Part shown: positions 20,433 through 31,682 of the stretch, in pieces
Layout: the number at the start of each line of letters is the position of its first letter
Numbering within the stretch: the stretch's first letter is position 1
NCBI GenBank assembly: GCA_014529385.2
Contig: CM043955.1
Coordinates: 135,416,108-135,480,107 of the forward strand
Direction: 5' to 3'
From: Adiantum capillus-veneris
Lineage: Eukaryota > Streptophyta > Polypodiopsida > Polypodiales > Pteridaceae
DNA length: 64,000 nucleotides
Notes under the pieces: generated by a model
Told to the model about the DNA's origin: nothing
What the model saw: only the letters and a program-made list of their open reading frames with translations
Database searches by the model: none
Position numbers and translations under genes: made by a program

Positions 20433-20822
20433 CATTAGGCAAAATTTGGCCTCACAAAGGGGCCCTTTAAGGAGTTTGACTTTACCTCTCTGTACCAAAA
20501 CGGGCGCATGGATAAATTTTTTCAAACAAACTCCAAAGTTAGCGGAGGTTTGACAGTTATAATGTCCTCTTCAAGCTCTATCTACTGATATATAGCACGC
20601 CATGAGATTCGTCATCTTTTAGAGATTCCTCATCTTCTAATGAGGAATCTCATGGCGTGCTATATATCAGTAGATAGACGTTGAAGAGGACATTCAAACT
20701 ATCAAACCTCCGCTAACTTTGGAGTTCGTTTCCAAAAAATTATTCATGCGCCCGTTTTGGTAGAGAGAGGTAAAGTCAAAGTCCTTAAAGAGACCCTTTG
20801 TGAGTCCAAATTTTGCCTAATG
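20433..20822. mobile_element. Foldback MITE, copy 1, inserted in the LINE
   Basis: The 390 bp form an almost complete inverted repeat: the left arm (CATTAGGCAAAATTTGG...) is matched by the right end (...AAATTTTGCCTAATG) through nearly the whole length, with arms of about 180 bp around a short centre. No ORF. A second, diverged copy sits at 56902-57368 with the same CATTAGG/CCTAATG ends. No clear target duplication; a TA duplication just inside the CATTA is possible. Transcripts would fold into long hairpins. Confidence 0.88.
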
Positions 20823-21771
20823 GCCCACCAAATGGTCAAGTCATGTTTGTGGCTGGTTACTACATTCCTTACTATGACTCCAACTATTATGCTCGCTTGG
20901 ATATAGATAGAGATCAGCCCTTTGTTGAACTAGAGGAAGACATTGCTCATTACAAGGATCAAGGTGAAGTCATTGTTTTTGGAGACAAGAATGCTCGCAC
21001 AAATACGTTACAACACGACACACAACAAGTCGACATGCCGCATGTCTTGAGAAGAATGGATGACTCATACATGTATAATCGACGTTCTAATGATGCAAAA
21101 GAACTGGATCACTATGGAAAGTCACTTCTACATATGTGTAATAGTACTGGAATGCTCATTGCAAACGGTGTATCTCTATGACAAGGCACCAATGACTTTA
21201 CATGTAGAAAGCACAATGATGTTAGCGTGGTTGACTATATGTTGTTCTCAAAAGCCACTCTAGATTGCATACAAAGCTTTACACTTGGTGAATGGAACCG
21301 GAATTGGATCATAGGATGTTATGTATTGACCTCGAGTGTGGTAAACGGCCCGAGCATGTAGCCTCCAATCATGATGTGAATCATTTCTACCTACGTCTAG
21401 ACGTCAAACGAGCACTTATATATGCTGATATGGTGGACCAAATGTTAAGCATGATAGAGCATCAAGAGAGCCCAACATTAGAATGCAAGTGGAAAGTTTT
21501 CAAAGAAGTAATTTTCTCTTGTGCGAAGGAATACTTTTTGGTGAAACACATGTCTTGCAAAAGGTCTAAGAAGGGTAGCACCAAGAAGAAATGGTTTGAC
21601 ATTGGAATGTAGTCAATCCCGAAAACACTTGCTAAGATTGGATGCAAGCAAAGACAAGGAAGTTTACTTGGAATGTTCACACACATACAAAGCACTTGCT
21701 CAAAAGAAGAGGAGAAGGTGGGAAGTCAAAAAACAACTTCTTTTAGCGCAAGAGAAAGCACATGTATGTAG
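20823..21771 (+). pseudogene. LINE ORF2 middle part: endonuclease C-terminus and linker, frameshifted, cut by element B
   Basis: The translation shows FVAGYYIPYYDSNYY, LEEDIAHYKDQGEVIVFGDKN (the G-D-x-N motif of the endonuclease), then DFTCRKHNDVSVVDYMLFS and FTLGEW, all typical of LINE endonucleases. There is an in-frame TGA at 21179-21181, a frameshift near 21296 and another near 21603. The following helical region (ECKWKVFKE, RKHLLRLDASKDKE, KKRRRWEVKKQLLLAQE) corresponds to the linker before the RT. It continues directly from 2619 once element A and the MITE are removed, and stops at the TG of element B. Confidence 0.82.
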
Positions 21772-23701
21772 TGAGGCATGCTTTTCCATGCATGGGAACC
21801 CCCCCATATTTTTTTCTCTTTTACCAAAAATATTTCCTATTATATAGGTTACTTTTGATTTTTTCTTCCCTTTTTCACTAACGTTTTAGCCTTTATTAAA
21901 TAAATAATACTTATGCTAATCAATCACGATGTAGCATCATAAGTAAGCTTTCTTTGTTGATCTCTCTTTTGACCTTAAATATTATATATATATATATTCT
22001 AGTATTTTCTAATATATTTTTTTTCATGTATATATATTATTCCACTCTACCAAATATTTTATTCACTAGTTTTCATTTTCAAACCTCAACCCCACTTTCA
22101 AATTTCAATAATACCTCCATCTAGATGATTATCAATCTTTTCAACACTCTAGGTCATGTTTTCATACACATGAAGGAGCTTACACTTGAAGGCAAGAGAG
22201 AAGACCACTCAAAGGGGACCACCAAAAGACTTTTGCAATCACAAATAATACATTATTTGGCTGAATTTTTAAAGTAAAGAAGAACCCCGAATCTGAAGGA
22301 GCGTTCAACATGAAAGATGTAGTTCGTGATCTCAACTTTTAGCTCAATTTTTTTTCAGAATTTTTGGAGTTATGAACACGGAGATATGATTTTTGTAGTG
22401 GACCTCAGTTTTCTCGTGTAATGGTGACACAGGCCATCCCCACTTTTCTTCCTTCTAGAATGGCTATGGTTCTACAAGTCTTCAAGCATGATTACAAGAG
22501 ACAAGGCTCTTTTAATGAGGTCTTGGCTAGTCTAGAGTAATTCTATCACCATTTTTGGAGGATCCATCCTCATCAACATATATCCACCTTCGACAACCTC
22601 TCTTATAATTTTCTTACCTCTCTTTTCTCTCCCTAATAAGCTTATGTCTATCCAAAGCTAGACTATTGTAAATATTTCCTATCCTCTACATCCTACCCAC
22701 ATTCTCTCTTCTTCTCTCTCTATTGACTCTGGTATTTTACATAATGAGGAGACAAAATGGGAGCCACAGTCACATGCACCCCATTTTCCTAGTCACCAAA
22801 GTGGGACACTCACCTCAAATAGAAATATTGCTAAATCCTTCCCTCCTTCCCTATATAAGGAGGCCATGAGAGCTCACTTGGGGACACACAGAGACATAAC
22901 ACACACACACACACACACCTATCCATACACACTCTTGTGCTACATGCTTGTAGCATGAACCCTAATCACATAATCACAACACCATCACCATGCACAAAAG
23001 ATGAGCACCACACCTCCACACCACTTGTAATTAAGGGTTGAAGGCACAATTTCAAGAAGAAGAAGGGTGGACACACTCATGATATTCCTCGCCATCAACT
23101 CCCATCTCTCCATTATGCCTCCCACGATCTTGTCCCCTTCTCATTTTCCTACCATACGCTACCTATTGTATTCATCTTTTGCAAGCAATCAACACACTCC
23201 ATCTTGGTGCCATACTTTGTGTCGCTTTGGATACATCTCATTGTGAGTATGGTATATGCTTGTTCCTTGCCTTTTTTTTTTCTGCTTATGTAAAGGTGTG
23301 CGGATTCTCCACGATACACACACTCTCTCTCTCCCTCTCATATTCCTATCATCTTGCTACTTCCATCTTGAGGTGTGCGGATTCGCCACCTTTTGTATGA
23401 GAAGTGAGCATACTTGCATGTATCCCTGACCTCGTTATCTTCCTTACTACATGCACGAGTAGTGAGCCCATTCTCACTCACTCACCCCTCCTCTCACCTT
23501 ATTCTCTGACCACCCCATTCCACATTTGGGCATGGATCTTGAAATTGTTTTCCATGGCATGTTTCATTGTGTATATGTATGCGTCCTAGCCGCATATCTT
23601 GCTAGGTGGTGCCCCTATTGCGTATTCCCCATGATGATACCATTGTGCATAGTCTTGGTGTAGAGGCCACCGGGTCTATTTTTTTCACTTCCGCCTTCTC
23701 A
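21772..23701 (+). repeat. Element B 5' LTR
   Basis: From TGAGGCATGC to CCGCCTTCTCA. Contains a TATA box at 22852 and (CA)n at about 22899-22918. Small open frames in it (for example 23179-23400) recur in the other LTR and are not genes. Confidence 0.94.
22852..22858 (+). promoter_or_regulatory. Element B LTR TATA box
   Basis: TATATAA preceded by a pyrimidine-rich run and followed by GGAGGCC; the same site is at 30832 in the 3' LTR. The likely transcription start (R region) is some 30 bases downstream, so U3 is about 1.1 kb. Confidence 0.7.
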
Positions 23702-23720
23702 TTTGGTGCCCCCACTGAGG
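23702..23720 (+). other. Element B primer binding site
   Basis: TTTGGTGCCCCCACTGAGG abuts the LTR end. It differs from the initiator-Met PBS of A, C and G. The TTTGGTGCC start fits the TTTGGCGCC-type PBS of other plant gypsy elements; the exact tRNA is not determined here. Confidence 0.65.
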
Positions 23721-24527
23721 AGGGCTGTTGAAACCCTTCAGTTTACAAGACTGAAAACCCTAAACTATTGTGAATGGATGAATGAGTATGAAGGATTTTC
23801 TAACTGGACGACGGAAGAAGAAGAGCTCGAAGCACAACTAGACGAACTCCGCATCTCCATCGAAGCTCGACTGCCAGGCGTAACGGTAATCGATTTGAAG
23901 TGCGAGAGTCAACCAACACGCCAAACCGAGTGGATATACATAGGCCAAGTGCCAAGAAGAAGAAGGAGAAGGTGGAAACCATGTCCGCAACCTACAACCA
24001 ACCAACAACAACAAAATGGAAGGAGCTTTGCACAATAGAGAATCAACACTATTCTACTTTGAGAATCGGATAGCTCAAGTCACCGAGGTAATTATCATAG
24101 TTAGTTTTCAAGTCGCACCTGATGCTGCAGCACAGATAACAGAAGCATTGGCTCACACTCTCACTAGAGAAACTAGGGATCTACTGAGTTTGTTTCAGGA
24201 AAGAACACCACCCTCTCCTACAAGCTTGGACAGTGACTAAGCACCTCTAAGCTTCACATGAATCAGTACAACCTACCTCAAGACAGATCACACATACAAA
24301 CACGTGTACGCTCAATCAAGGTAATATTGGACTTGAAGATTCACTACCAACATGTCATTGACACCATGCCGGATGGGGAGCGGTTTTTTGAGGTTCTGGC
24401 ATCATATCAGCCATTTGTTTTACCTTTGGTACAAGGCAATGTACCGTTTGAAGTTTTAATCTATGTCCTAGTATAATAGGGTATACACGCCTCCTTTTAA
24501 AGAAGAAAAAATTTTGCAAGTTAAGAA
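23721..24527 (+). pseudogene. Element B leader and probable gag N-terminal remnants
   Basis: Three short open stretches occur in different frames (to 24038, 24016-24240 and 24258-24476). The first is acidic then basic (EEEELEAQLDELRI, later RRRRRRW); the second reads AAAQITEALAHTLTRETRDLL, an amphipathic stretch. They may be a broken gag N-terminus or leader ORFs. I do not recognise a domain. Confidence 0.4.
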
Positions 24528-24977
24528 GTGTGTCTTTCTAGCTCTCTCTCAGTAATCATGGCAAGTGTAGCATTTCCAACCTTTACTGGTAAGGTGGGCG
24601 AGGATGCTGCAGACTTTCTAGACAACTTGGAAATAGCATGTGTCATCTCTACAAGAGATGATGATGCTTCGCGCTTGAGCATCTTCCCACTTCTAATGAA
24701 GGTGGAGTCAAGATCATGGTACAATGCCTTGGAACAACAAACCAAGGAACGGTGGGACTTATTAAGAGCAGCCTTTGTCAAGCGTTTTGGAGAGGGCACA
24801 ACATCAGAGAAGCTATGGAAATTGTTGACAGAGTTGAAGCAGGGCAGTATGCTGGAATACGCATCATATGAGTCAAAGTTTGTAGATTTATGGGGGCGAT
24901 GGGTTGCATCACTAAGAGAGGATGAGGGGGCACCTGATTTCCTAAAGAAGGATCAGTGGGTTATGGCCAACTCTTAA
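24528..24977 (+). pseudogene. Element B gag capsid domain, ends at a frameshift
   Basis: Starting near ATG 24558 the frame gives MASVAFPTFTGKVGEDAADF, then ESRSWYNALEQQTKERWDLL and AAFVKRFG. The F-x-G...A..F...W pattern is that of the retrotransposon gag capsid. Near 24955 the frame breaks: the following residues (WPTLKEKVKGRFPA) continue in the frame of the next entry. One small indel explains this. Confidence 0.85.
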
Positions 24978-24984
24978 AGAGAAG

Positions 24985-27900
24985 GTGAAGGGAAGGTTTC
25001 CTGCTACGTATGAGCTAGCAGTTGAAGTGGCCCGCCTTAAAGACAAGAAGTTGCACCTACAAGCCAACAATATCGATGGAGAGGAAGCCGTTAGGACCCG
25101 ACCACCTCTAGCACCACCTACAACAGCCGCCCAGAGGATTCAACCACAAGAACCAATTGAAGATCAGCAAGACCTGCTCAATCGAATCACCAATCAACTT
25201 GAGAATCTCTCAGTCCATTTGATACAACAAGGGCATGCACACAATCGCAACCAAGAGCAAGTAAGAGGACAACGAAGGCAAAACCATGAATACCACTGCT
25301 ACAATTGTGGGGAGGATGGTCATGGCATGTACTACTGTCCACATCCAAGGAGGCAAAATTACAATAGAGGAGCTAGGCAAAACCAGGTTTCACCACCGAG
25401 AGCAAGACCACCACCATCGAGGGCACCACGACAAGCACCACCCGTGCAAATCTTACAACCACCGATTCAACCACAACCACCACCACCACCACCACAACCT
25501 CTCATTCCACCCTTACCCCCACCACCAGTTGGCAATCAAACAGTAAGCGTCATCAGTCTTGAAGGTAAGGGAAAGGAGAAAGTGGAGGAGGATAAGACCA
25601 AGGTTAAAGGAGTAGATGCCATTGGGGTAAAACGCGCTAGGCATGGTGAATCTTCCCAAAAGGAAGAAAAGATGAAGACTAAAGGGGAATCTAGCAAAAA
25701 TCCGTCCAAGTCACGACGTAAAATTGACATTGTAGATTTCTCTTTGGGTGAATGTTCTAAACCATATGATTTGGTTCAAGATGTTTCTGTGCAGGGCCCA
25801 AAAATCACCTGGCCCCAGTTACTCCACCTAGCACCTAGGGTGAGGAGACAATGGACAAAGATGGTTAACACGAGGCGACCAAATCCAAAGATAGCTGGGG
25901 CTATCTCTGGGAGGAATCTAGAAGACATACTACCAGTGATGGATGCTTACATCAAAGGGCAACACATCTCCAATATCTACATTGATGGTGGCTCACAAAT
26001 ATGCGTCATGAGTGAAAAAATGATGCACCGTTTGGGTTTAGAGGTGAGTCGGCCGGCACCATGCCGAGCCAAAATGGCAAATAATTTAAAAGTTCAATGT
26101 GTTGGTGTCATAAATGCAGTTAGGATAAAGGCATTCAACACCGAGGTAGATGTGGACATCTTTGTCATGCCACATAAAGGGGAGGGCTATCCTATCATTC
26201 TAGGGAGGCCTTGGCTTATGGCTATGAGAGCTAAGCAGGACTGGGACACCGGCATAATCCAGATGAAGGATGCAAAAGGGAGGCCAATACTTTACGACAT
26301 GAAGATAGGTCAACAACGCGACATGGATCTAGAAACCTCCGAGGATGAGTTTTCTAGTGGTGACTCTTCAACCACTTCAGAGGAGGAGTCAACAAAGAGT
26401 GAAGAAAGTGACAGTAGCATTGAGGTGATGGGGATCATTCTCAAGGACCCTAAGAAGATGGAGCAACCTGATGCCTCATCATCAAGCCAAGGGGAGACAC
26501 CAGGTATACAACCTCTGGTAGAAGCAAGTAAGCTACATCAAATGCTCTCTAGTGAGTTGTGTGGGAAGGAGCGTGAAGATTATATTTTGATGCTAAGTAA
26601 TTTTACCACATTGTTCATTGATGAATATGATAAAATCACTGGCATCACAGTAGTTCAACATCACATTAAGCTCAAGGAGGGAAGTAAACCTGTAGTGCAG
26701 AAGCTCAGGCGGCTAGGAGTAATTCAACAAGACGCCCTACTCAAAGAGGTGAGGAAATTGCTAGAAGCCGGTTTTATCTATCCTATTGAAGACTCAGAGT
26801 GGGTTTCTCCAGTGGTAGTCACACCAAAGAAGAATGGTAAGTGGAGGGTTTGTGTTGATTACAAGCCTCTTAATGCAGCCACAAAGAGGGACCATTTTCC
26901 TCTTCCTTTTCAAGACGAAATACTCAATGAGGTAGCAGGACATGAGCGCTACACGGTATGTGATGGCTACTCAGGCTACTTCCAAATTAGCATCGCTAAA
27001 GAAGATCAAAAGAAGACAACCTTCATCACACCATGGGGATGTTTTGCTTACAGAGTTATGCCTTTTGGTCTCACTAATGCTCCAGCCACTTTTCAGCGAT
27101 ATGTGACATTTGTTTTTCAGCCATTCTTTGGAAAATCAATCCGTGTTTTTATTGATGACTTTTGCATCTATAGCTCTCGCTCTCTTCATTTGGAGAAAGT
27201 TTATGAAGGTCTAGCTAGGCTACAAGCTTTGGGTGGCCAACTCAATGTGGAGAAATTCCACATTGGTGAAAGCAAGGTTACTCTTCTTGGCCATGTGATC
27301 TCGGCCAACGGCATTGAAGCTGACCCAAGCAAGGTTCAAGCCTTGGTGGCTTTGACCTCTCCCACCACAACAAAGCAATTGGTCTCTTTTCTTCAAAAGG
27401 TGAGGTATTTGAGTAGGTTCATTCACTTGCTCTCCCAAGTGGTTCTCCCTTTACAACAAGTTACCCATCAAGAGATCTTCACTTGGAGTGAAGAAAATGA
27501 ACAACAATTCAATGAGGTAAAACAAATTCTAGCTTCACTTCCCACCATAGCACCTCCGAAGTGGGACGAGCCATTTTATGTAAACCCTAGTGTGGGCAAT
27601 GACACACTTGGGGCTGTATTGATGCAAAAGGATCCTCAAACTTCTTTCATGCATCCTATCTACTTCTCTAGTCGAATGATGACCCCATCAGAAAAGGGAT
27701 ACACGGCAGTGGAGCACATGGTGCTTGCATTAATGTTTGCTACCACCAAATTTCGCTCTTATTTATTGTCTAGACCATTCATAATCTTAACAATGGAAGA
27801 AGTATTTCCTTATGTAATGCAGCACATGGATGTTTCTTCTAGGATTTCCAAATGGCTCACAAGGCTACAAGAGTTTGACTACACAATGCAAGTGGAGAAC

Positions 27901-28098
27901 TCCACAAGGGCCAATCTAGGAGGTATTCTCACTCATCGCCACTATGAAAAGAAGCTAAAGATAAAGCCAAATGATCAAGATATTACACCTGTGCTGGAAG
28001 TCCCTAAGGTAGAGGAGGCTCACTCTCTTTTCTTTGATGGAGCCTACGGAATCTCTTGGATTCTCACTCTAACAATGAGGCAGAATATGCAGCTTTAA
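24985..28098 (+). CDS. Element B gag end, protease, RT and gypsy RNase H
   Basis: 1,037 codons open. Residues: CCHC knuckle 105-118 (CYNCGEDGHGMYYC, all ligands present); Pro-rich stretch about 140-185; Lys/Ser-rich linker; protease IDGGSQICVM with Asp 334; RT with FIDD at 722-725; then the gypsy RNase H, where the catalytic DAS-type motif reads NPS, so that domain is inactive. This is known in Tat-lineage elements, where an archaeal-type RNase H follows. The frame enters that second domain (LFFDGAY) and then is lost near 28045-28060 because about 25 codons are missing. Upstream it joins gag through the 24955 frameshift. Confidence 0.9.
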   Translation: MKGRFPATYELAVEVARLKDKKLHLQANNIDGEEAVRTRPPLAPPTTAAQRIQPQEPIEDQQDLLNRITNQLENLSVHLIQQGHAHNRNQEQVRGQRRQNHEYHCYNCGEDGHGMYYCPHPRRQNYNRGARQNQVSPPRARPPPSRAPRQAPPVQILQPPIQPQPPPPPPQPLIPPLPPPPVGNQTVSVISLEGKGKEKVEEDKTKVKGVDAIGVKRARHGESSQKEEKMKTKGESSKNPSKSRRKIDIVDFSLGECSKPYDLVQDVSVQGPKITWPQLLHLAPRVRRQWTKMVNTRRPNPKIAGAISGRNLEDILPVMDAYIKGQHISNIYIDGGSQICVMSEKMMHRLGLEVSRPAPCRAKMANNLKVQCVGVINAVRIKAFNTEVDVDIFVMPHKGEGYPIILGRPWLMAMRAKQDWDTGIIQMKDAKGRPILYDMKIGQQRDMDLETSEDEFSSGDSSTTSEEESTKSEESDSSIEVMGIILKDPKKMEQPDASSSSQGETPGIQPLVEASKLHQMLSSELCGKEREDYILMLSNFTTLFIDEYDKITGITVVQHHIKLKEGSKPVVQKLRRLGVIQQDALLKEVRKLLEAGFIYPIEDSEWVSPVVVTPKKNGKWRVCVDYKPLNAATKRDHFPLPFQDEILNEVAGHERYTVCDGYSGYFQISIAKEDQKKTTFITPWGCFAYRVMPFGLTNAPATFQRYVTFVFQPFFGKSIRVFIDDFCIYSSRSLHLEKVYEGLARLQALGGQLNVEKFHIGESKVTLLGHVISANGIEADPSKVQALVALTSPTTTKQLVSFLQKVRYLSRFIHLLSQVVLPLQQVTHQEIFTWSEENEQQFNEVKQILASLPTIAPPKWDEPFYVNPSVGNDTLGAVLMQKDPQTSFMHPIYFSSRMMTPSEKGYTAVEHMVLALMFATTKFRSYLLSRPFIILTMEEVFPYVMQHMDVSSRISKWLTRLQEFDYTMQVENSTRANLGGILTHRHYEKKLKIKPNDQDITPVLEVPKVEEAHSLFFDGAYGISWILTLTMRQNMQL

Positions 28099-29723
28099 CT
28101 CTTGGGTTAGAGTGGTGTGTGACACAGGGCATTCAACGGTTAAATGTATTTGGTGATGCCATGCTTTTAATAAAACAAATACAAGGAACTTGGGCTTGTA
28201 AAAATCATATCTTGCTAGGCTATTTTCGCAAAGTCAAGGAACTTTTAGGGAAATTTCAAGTTGTACGATTACATCATGTCCCTCGAGCAGAAAATCAAGA
28301 AGCAGATGCTCTAGCTAGAGAGAAGTTGCAAGATGTTTCAGTGGTGGGTGCTATCAAGTTGAAGCTGCCTCTCTTCCAAGGTAGCGATGCTATGCCTGAC
28401 ATCATGAGTTTCTTGGACACAGGAGAGTGCCCTAAGGATCTTACTAAGGGCCAAAAGCAGTGGCTTGTACGCAAGGCAACAAAATACCGCCTTATCAATG
28501 ACGACCTCTACTACAAGGGTAAGGATCAAATTCTTAGGCGTGTACCTCTCTCTAGAGAGACCACTGAAATCATTTCAAGTTGCCATGATGGTGTTTGCGG
28601 AGGATACTTTGCACTTGACATCACTAGTAGAAAGATTCTACAAGCCGGGTTTGTATGGCCTAGTCTACATAGGGATGTGCATCATTGGTGTAAAACATGC
28701 AAGGAATGTCAAAAGGCAGGGGATAGGAGGCTCACATATGAGCCACAGACTCCTCTAATATCATATGGACCATTTGAGAAATGGGGAATTGATGCTATTG
28801 GGCCTTTGCTAAGGAGCCAATCAGGTAAATTTTATATCATCATGGGTGTGGACTACATGACCAGGTGGGCTGAAGCAGTTGCCACCACCCAGATTATAGC
28901 TAAGGAAGTGGCTAAGTTCGTATTTGAAAACATTTGTTGCCGTTTTGGCACTCCTCTTGAAATAATTTCTGACAGGGGACCAGGTTTTAGAGGAGACCTT
29001 GTAGGAGAGCTAATGGAGAAGTTAGGTATCTCACGACGACACTCAACTCCCTACTACCCACAATGCAATGGTTTGGTGGAAAAGGTAAATGGTATGATCT
29101 GCAAGATCATCACTAAGCATGTAAACAATCACAAAAGTGATTGGGACAAGCATCTTATGGCTGCACTTTGGGCTTATCGCACTTCATTTCGCACATCCCT
29201 TGGGTTCACACCATATCACTTGGTGTTTGGTAAGGAAGCCATTTTACCCATTGAAGTACAATTGGCTAGTCTCAGGGTGCTAGCTGGGCAGGTGGAACGT
29301 CTTAATGCTCATCTCCACAACCACATTCTTGATCTAGAGAGGCTTCAACTAGACAGAGAAGATGCTATCAACTATTATGTAGCACAGGCAGAGCAACGTC
29401 GACTTACCTTCAACAAGGGACTTAGGGCAAAAGGTCTCAAGAAAGGTATGTTGGTCCTACGGTATGATAACAGGTTTGACACTAGGAAGGATAAAAAGTT
29501 TTCACCCAGATGGGAGGGGCCATTTGTCATTAGAAAGCGCTACGCCAATGGCAGTTACCGATTGATGGATGCAGATGGTAGGCTCCACAAAACTCGTGTC
29601 AATGGATGGAGGTTGAAGCAGTACTTTTTGAGATTTGATCAAACACCTATGATGGAAATCCCCGAGGAGGGAGACTCCTCCACCTCAATTGAAGAAGAAT
29701 CAGGTACAACGCTAGAGGCATGA
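28056..29723 (+). CDS. Element B archaeal-type RNase H (3' part) and integrase
   Basis: 555 codons open. The first 90 residues contain HSNNEAEYAALTLGLE, VFGDAMLLI and ENQEADALA, the E, D and D motifs of archaeal-type RNase H; the first catalytic Asp (FFDGAY) lies upstream in the other frame. Integrase follows: the zinc domain starts CHDGVCGGYFA, with Tyr 184 where a His ligand is usual, and CKEC supplies the Cys pair. Catalytic triad D246 (WGIDAIGP), D306 (SDRGP) and E342 (NGLVEKVNG) with D-35-E spacing. The tail (RWEGPFVIRKRYANGSYRL) is a GPF/Y module. No chromodomain. The stop lies just before the PPT. Confidence 0.92.
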   Translation: MDSHSNNEAEYAALTLGLEWCVTQGIQRLNVFGDAMLLIKQIQGTWACKNHILLGYFRKVKELLGKFQVVRLHHVPRAENQEADALAREKLQDVSVVGAIKLKLPLFQGSDAMPDIMSFLDTGECPKDLTKGQKQWLVRKATKYRLINDDLYYKGKDQILRRVPLSRETTEIISSCHDGVCGGYFALDITSRKILQAGFVWPSLHRDVHHWCKTCKECQKAGDRRLTYEPQTPLISYGPFEKWGIDAIGPLLRSQSGKFYIIMGVDYMTRWAEAVATTQIIAKEVAKFVFENICCRFGTPLEIISDRGPGFRGDLVGELMEKLGISRRHSTPYYPQCNGLVEKVNGMICKIITKHVNNHKSDWDKHLMAALWAYRTSFRTSLGFTPYHLVFGKEAILPIEVQLASLRVLAGQVERLNAHLHNHILDLERLQLDREDAINYYVAQAEQRRLTFNKGLRAKGLKKGMLVLRYDNRFDTRKDKKFSPRWEGPFVIRKRYANGSYRLMDADGRLHKTRVNGWRLKQYFLRFDQTPMMEIPEEGDSSTSIEEESGTTLEA

Positions 29724-29735
29724 ATACCTCTAGCC

Positions 29736-29751
29736 TTAGGGGGATGGCTAA
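29736..29751 (+). other. Element B polypurine tract
   Basis: The G-rich TTAGGGGGATGGCTAA precedes the 3' LTR. It is interrupted by CT and is therefore a modest PPT. Confidence 0.6.
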
Positions 29752-31682
29752 TGAGGCATGCTTTTCCATGCATGGGAACCCCCCCATATTTTTTTCTCTT
29801 TTACCAAAAATATTTCCTATTATATAAATTACTTTTGATTTTTTCTTCCCTTTTTCACTAACGTTTTAGCCTTTATTAAATAAATAATACTTATGCTAAT
29901 CAATCACGATGTAGCATAATAAGTAAGCTTTCTTTGTTGATCTCTCTTTTGACCTTAAATATTAAATATATATATATTCTAGTATTTTATAATATATTTT
30001 TTTTCATGTATATATATTATTCCACTCTACCAAATATTTTATTCACTAGTTTTCATTTTCAAACCTCAACCCCACTTTCAAATTTCAATAATACCTCCAT
30101 CTAAATGATTACCAATCTTTTCAACACTCTAGGTCATGTTTTCATACACATGAAGGAGCTTACACTTGAAGGCAAGAGAGAAGTCCACTCAAAGGGGACA
30201 ACCAAAAGACTTTTGCAGTCACAAATAATACATTATTTGGCTGAATTTTTAAAGTAAAGAAGAACCCCGAATCTGAAGGAGCGTTCAACATGAAAGATGT
30301 AGTTCGTGATCTCAACTTTTAGCTCAATTTTTTTTCAGAATTTTTGGAGTTATGAACACGGAGATATGATTTTTGTAGTGGACCTCAGTTTTCTCGTGTA
30401 ATGGTGACACAGGCCATCCCCACTTTTCTTCCTTCTAGAATGGCTATGGTTCTACAAGTCTTCAAGCATGATTACAAGAGACAAGGCTCTTTTAATGAGG
30501 TCTTGGCTAGTCTAGAGTAATTCTATCACCATTTTTGGAGGATCCATCCTCATCAACATATATCCACCTTCGACAACCTCTCTTATAATTTTCTTACCTC
30601 TCTTTTCTCTCCCTAATAAGCTTATGTCTATCCAAAGCTAGACTATTGTAAATATTTCCTATCCTCTACATCCTACCCACATTCTCTCTTCTTCTCTCTC
30701 TATTGACTCTGGTATTTTACATAATGAGGAGACAAAATGGGAGCCACAGTCACATGCACCCCATTTTCCTAGTCACCAAAGTGGGACACTCACCTCAAAT
30801 AGAAATATTGCTAAATCCTTCCCTCCTTCCCTATATAAGGAGGCCATGAGAGCTCACTTGGGGACACACAGAGACATAACACACACACACACACACACCT
30901 ATCCATACACACTCTTGTGCTACATGCTTGTAGCATGAACCCTAATCACATAATCACAACACCATCACCATGCACAAAAGATGAGCACCACACCTCCACA
31001 CCACTTGTAATTAAGGGTTGAAGGCACAATTTCAAGAAGAAGAAGGGTGGACACACTCATGATATTCCTCGCCATCAACTCCCATCTCTCCATTATGCCT
31101 CCCACGATCTTGTCCCCTTCTCATTTTCCTACCATACGCTACCTATTGTATTCATCTTTTGCAAGCAATCAACACACTCCATCTTGGTGCCATACTTTGT
31201 GTCGCTTTGGATACATCTCATTGTGAGTATGGTATATGCTTGTTCCTTGCCTTTTTTTTTTCTGCTTATGTAAAGGTGTGCGGATTCGCCACCATACACA
31301 CACACTCTCTCTCTCCCTCTCATATTCCTATCATCTTGCTACTTCCATCTTGAGGTGTGCGGATTCGCCACCTTTTGTATGAGAAGTGAGCATACTTGCA
31401 TGTATCCCTAACCTCGTTATCTTCCTTACTACATGCACGAGTAGTGAGCCCATTCTCACTCACTCACCCCTCCTCTCACCTTATTCTCTGACCACCCCAT
31501 TCCACATTTGGGCGTGGATCTTGAAATTTTTTTCCATGGCATGTTTCATTGTGTATATGTATGCGTCCTAGCCGCATATCTTGCTAGGTGGTGCCCCTAT
31601 TGCGTATTCCCCATGATGAGGCCATTGTGCATAGTCTTGGTGTAGAGGCCACCGGGTCTATTTTTTTCACTTCCGCCTCTCA
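29752..31682 (+). repeat. Element B 3' LTR
   Basis: TGAGGCATGC to GCCTCTCA. Roughly 18 differences from the 5' LTR counted by eye, mostly in the first 450 bp and the last 450 bp. TATATAA at 30832. Confidence 0.94.

Larger units (their letters stand above)
21772..31682 (+). mobile_element. Element B: Ty3/gypsy LTR retrotransposon with dual RNase H (Tat-like), young but broken
   Basis: 9,911 bp. LTRs of 1,930 and 1,931 bp agree at about 99% by eye. GTAG is found on both sides (21768-21771, 31683-31686), a 4-5-bp target duplication. Interior: PBS, leader ORFs, gag, protease, RT, decayed gypsy RNase H, archaeal-type RNase H, integrase, PPT. The extra RNase H marks the Tat lineage of plant Ty3/gypsy elements. 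It is inserted in LINE ORF2. Confidence 0.94.

Noticed and set aside
23179-23589. Two small plus-strand frames in element B 5' LTR
   Set aside because: Duplicated in the 3' LTR at 31159 and 31386, and located within LTR regulatory sequence.
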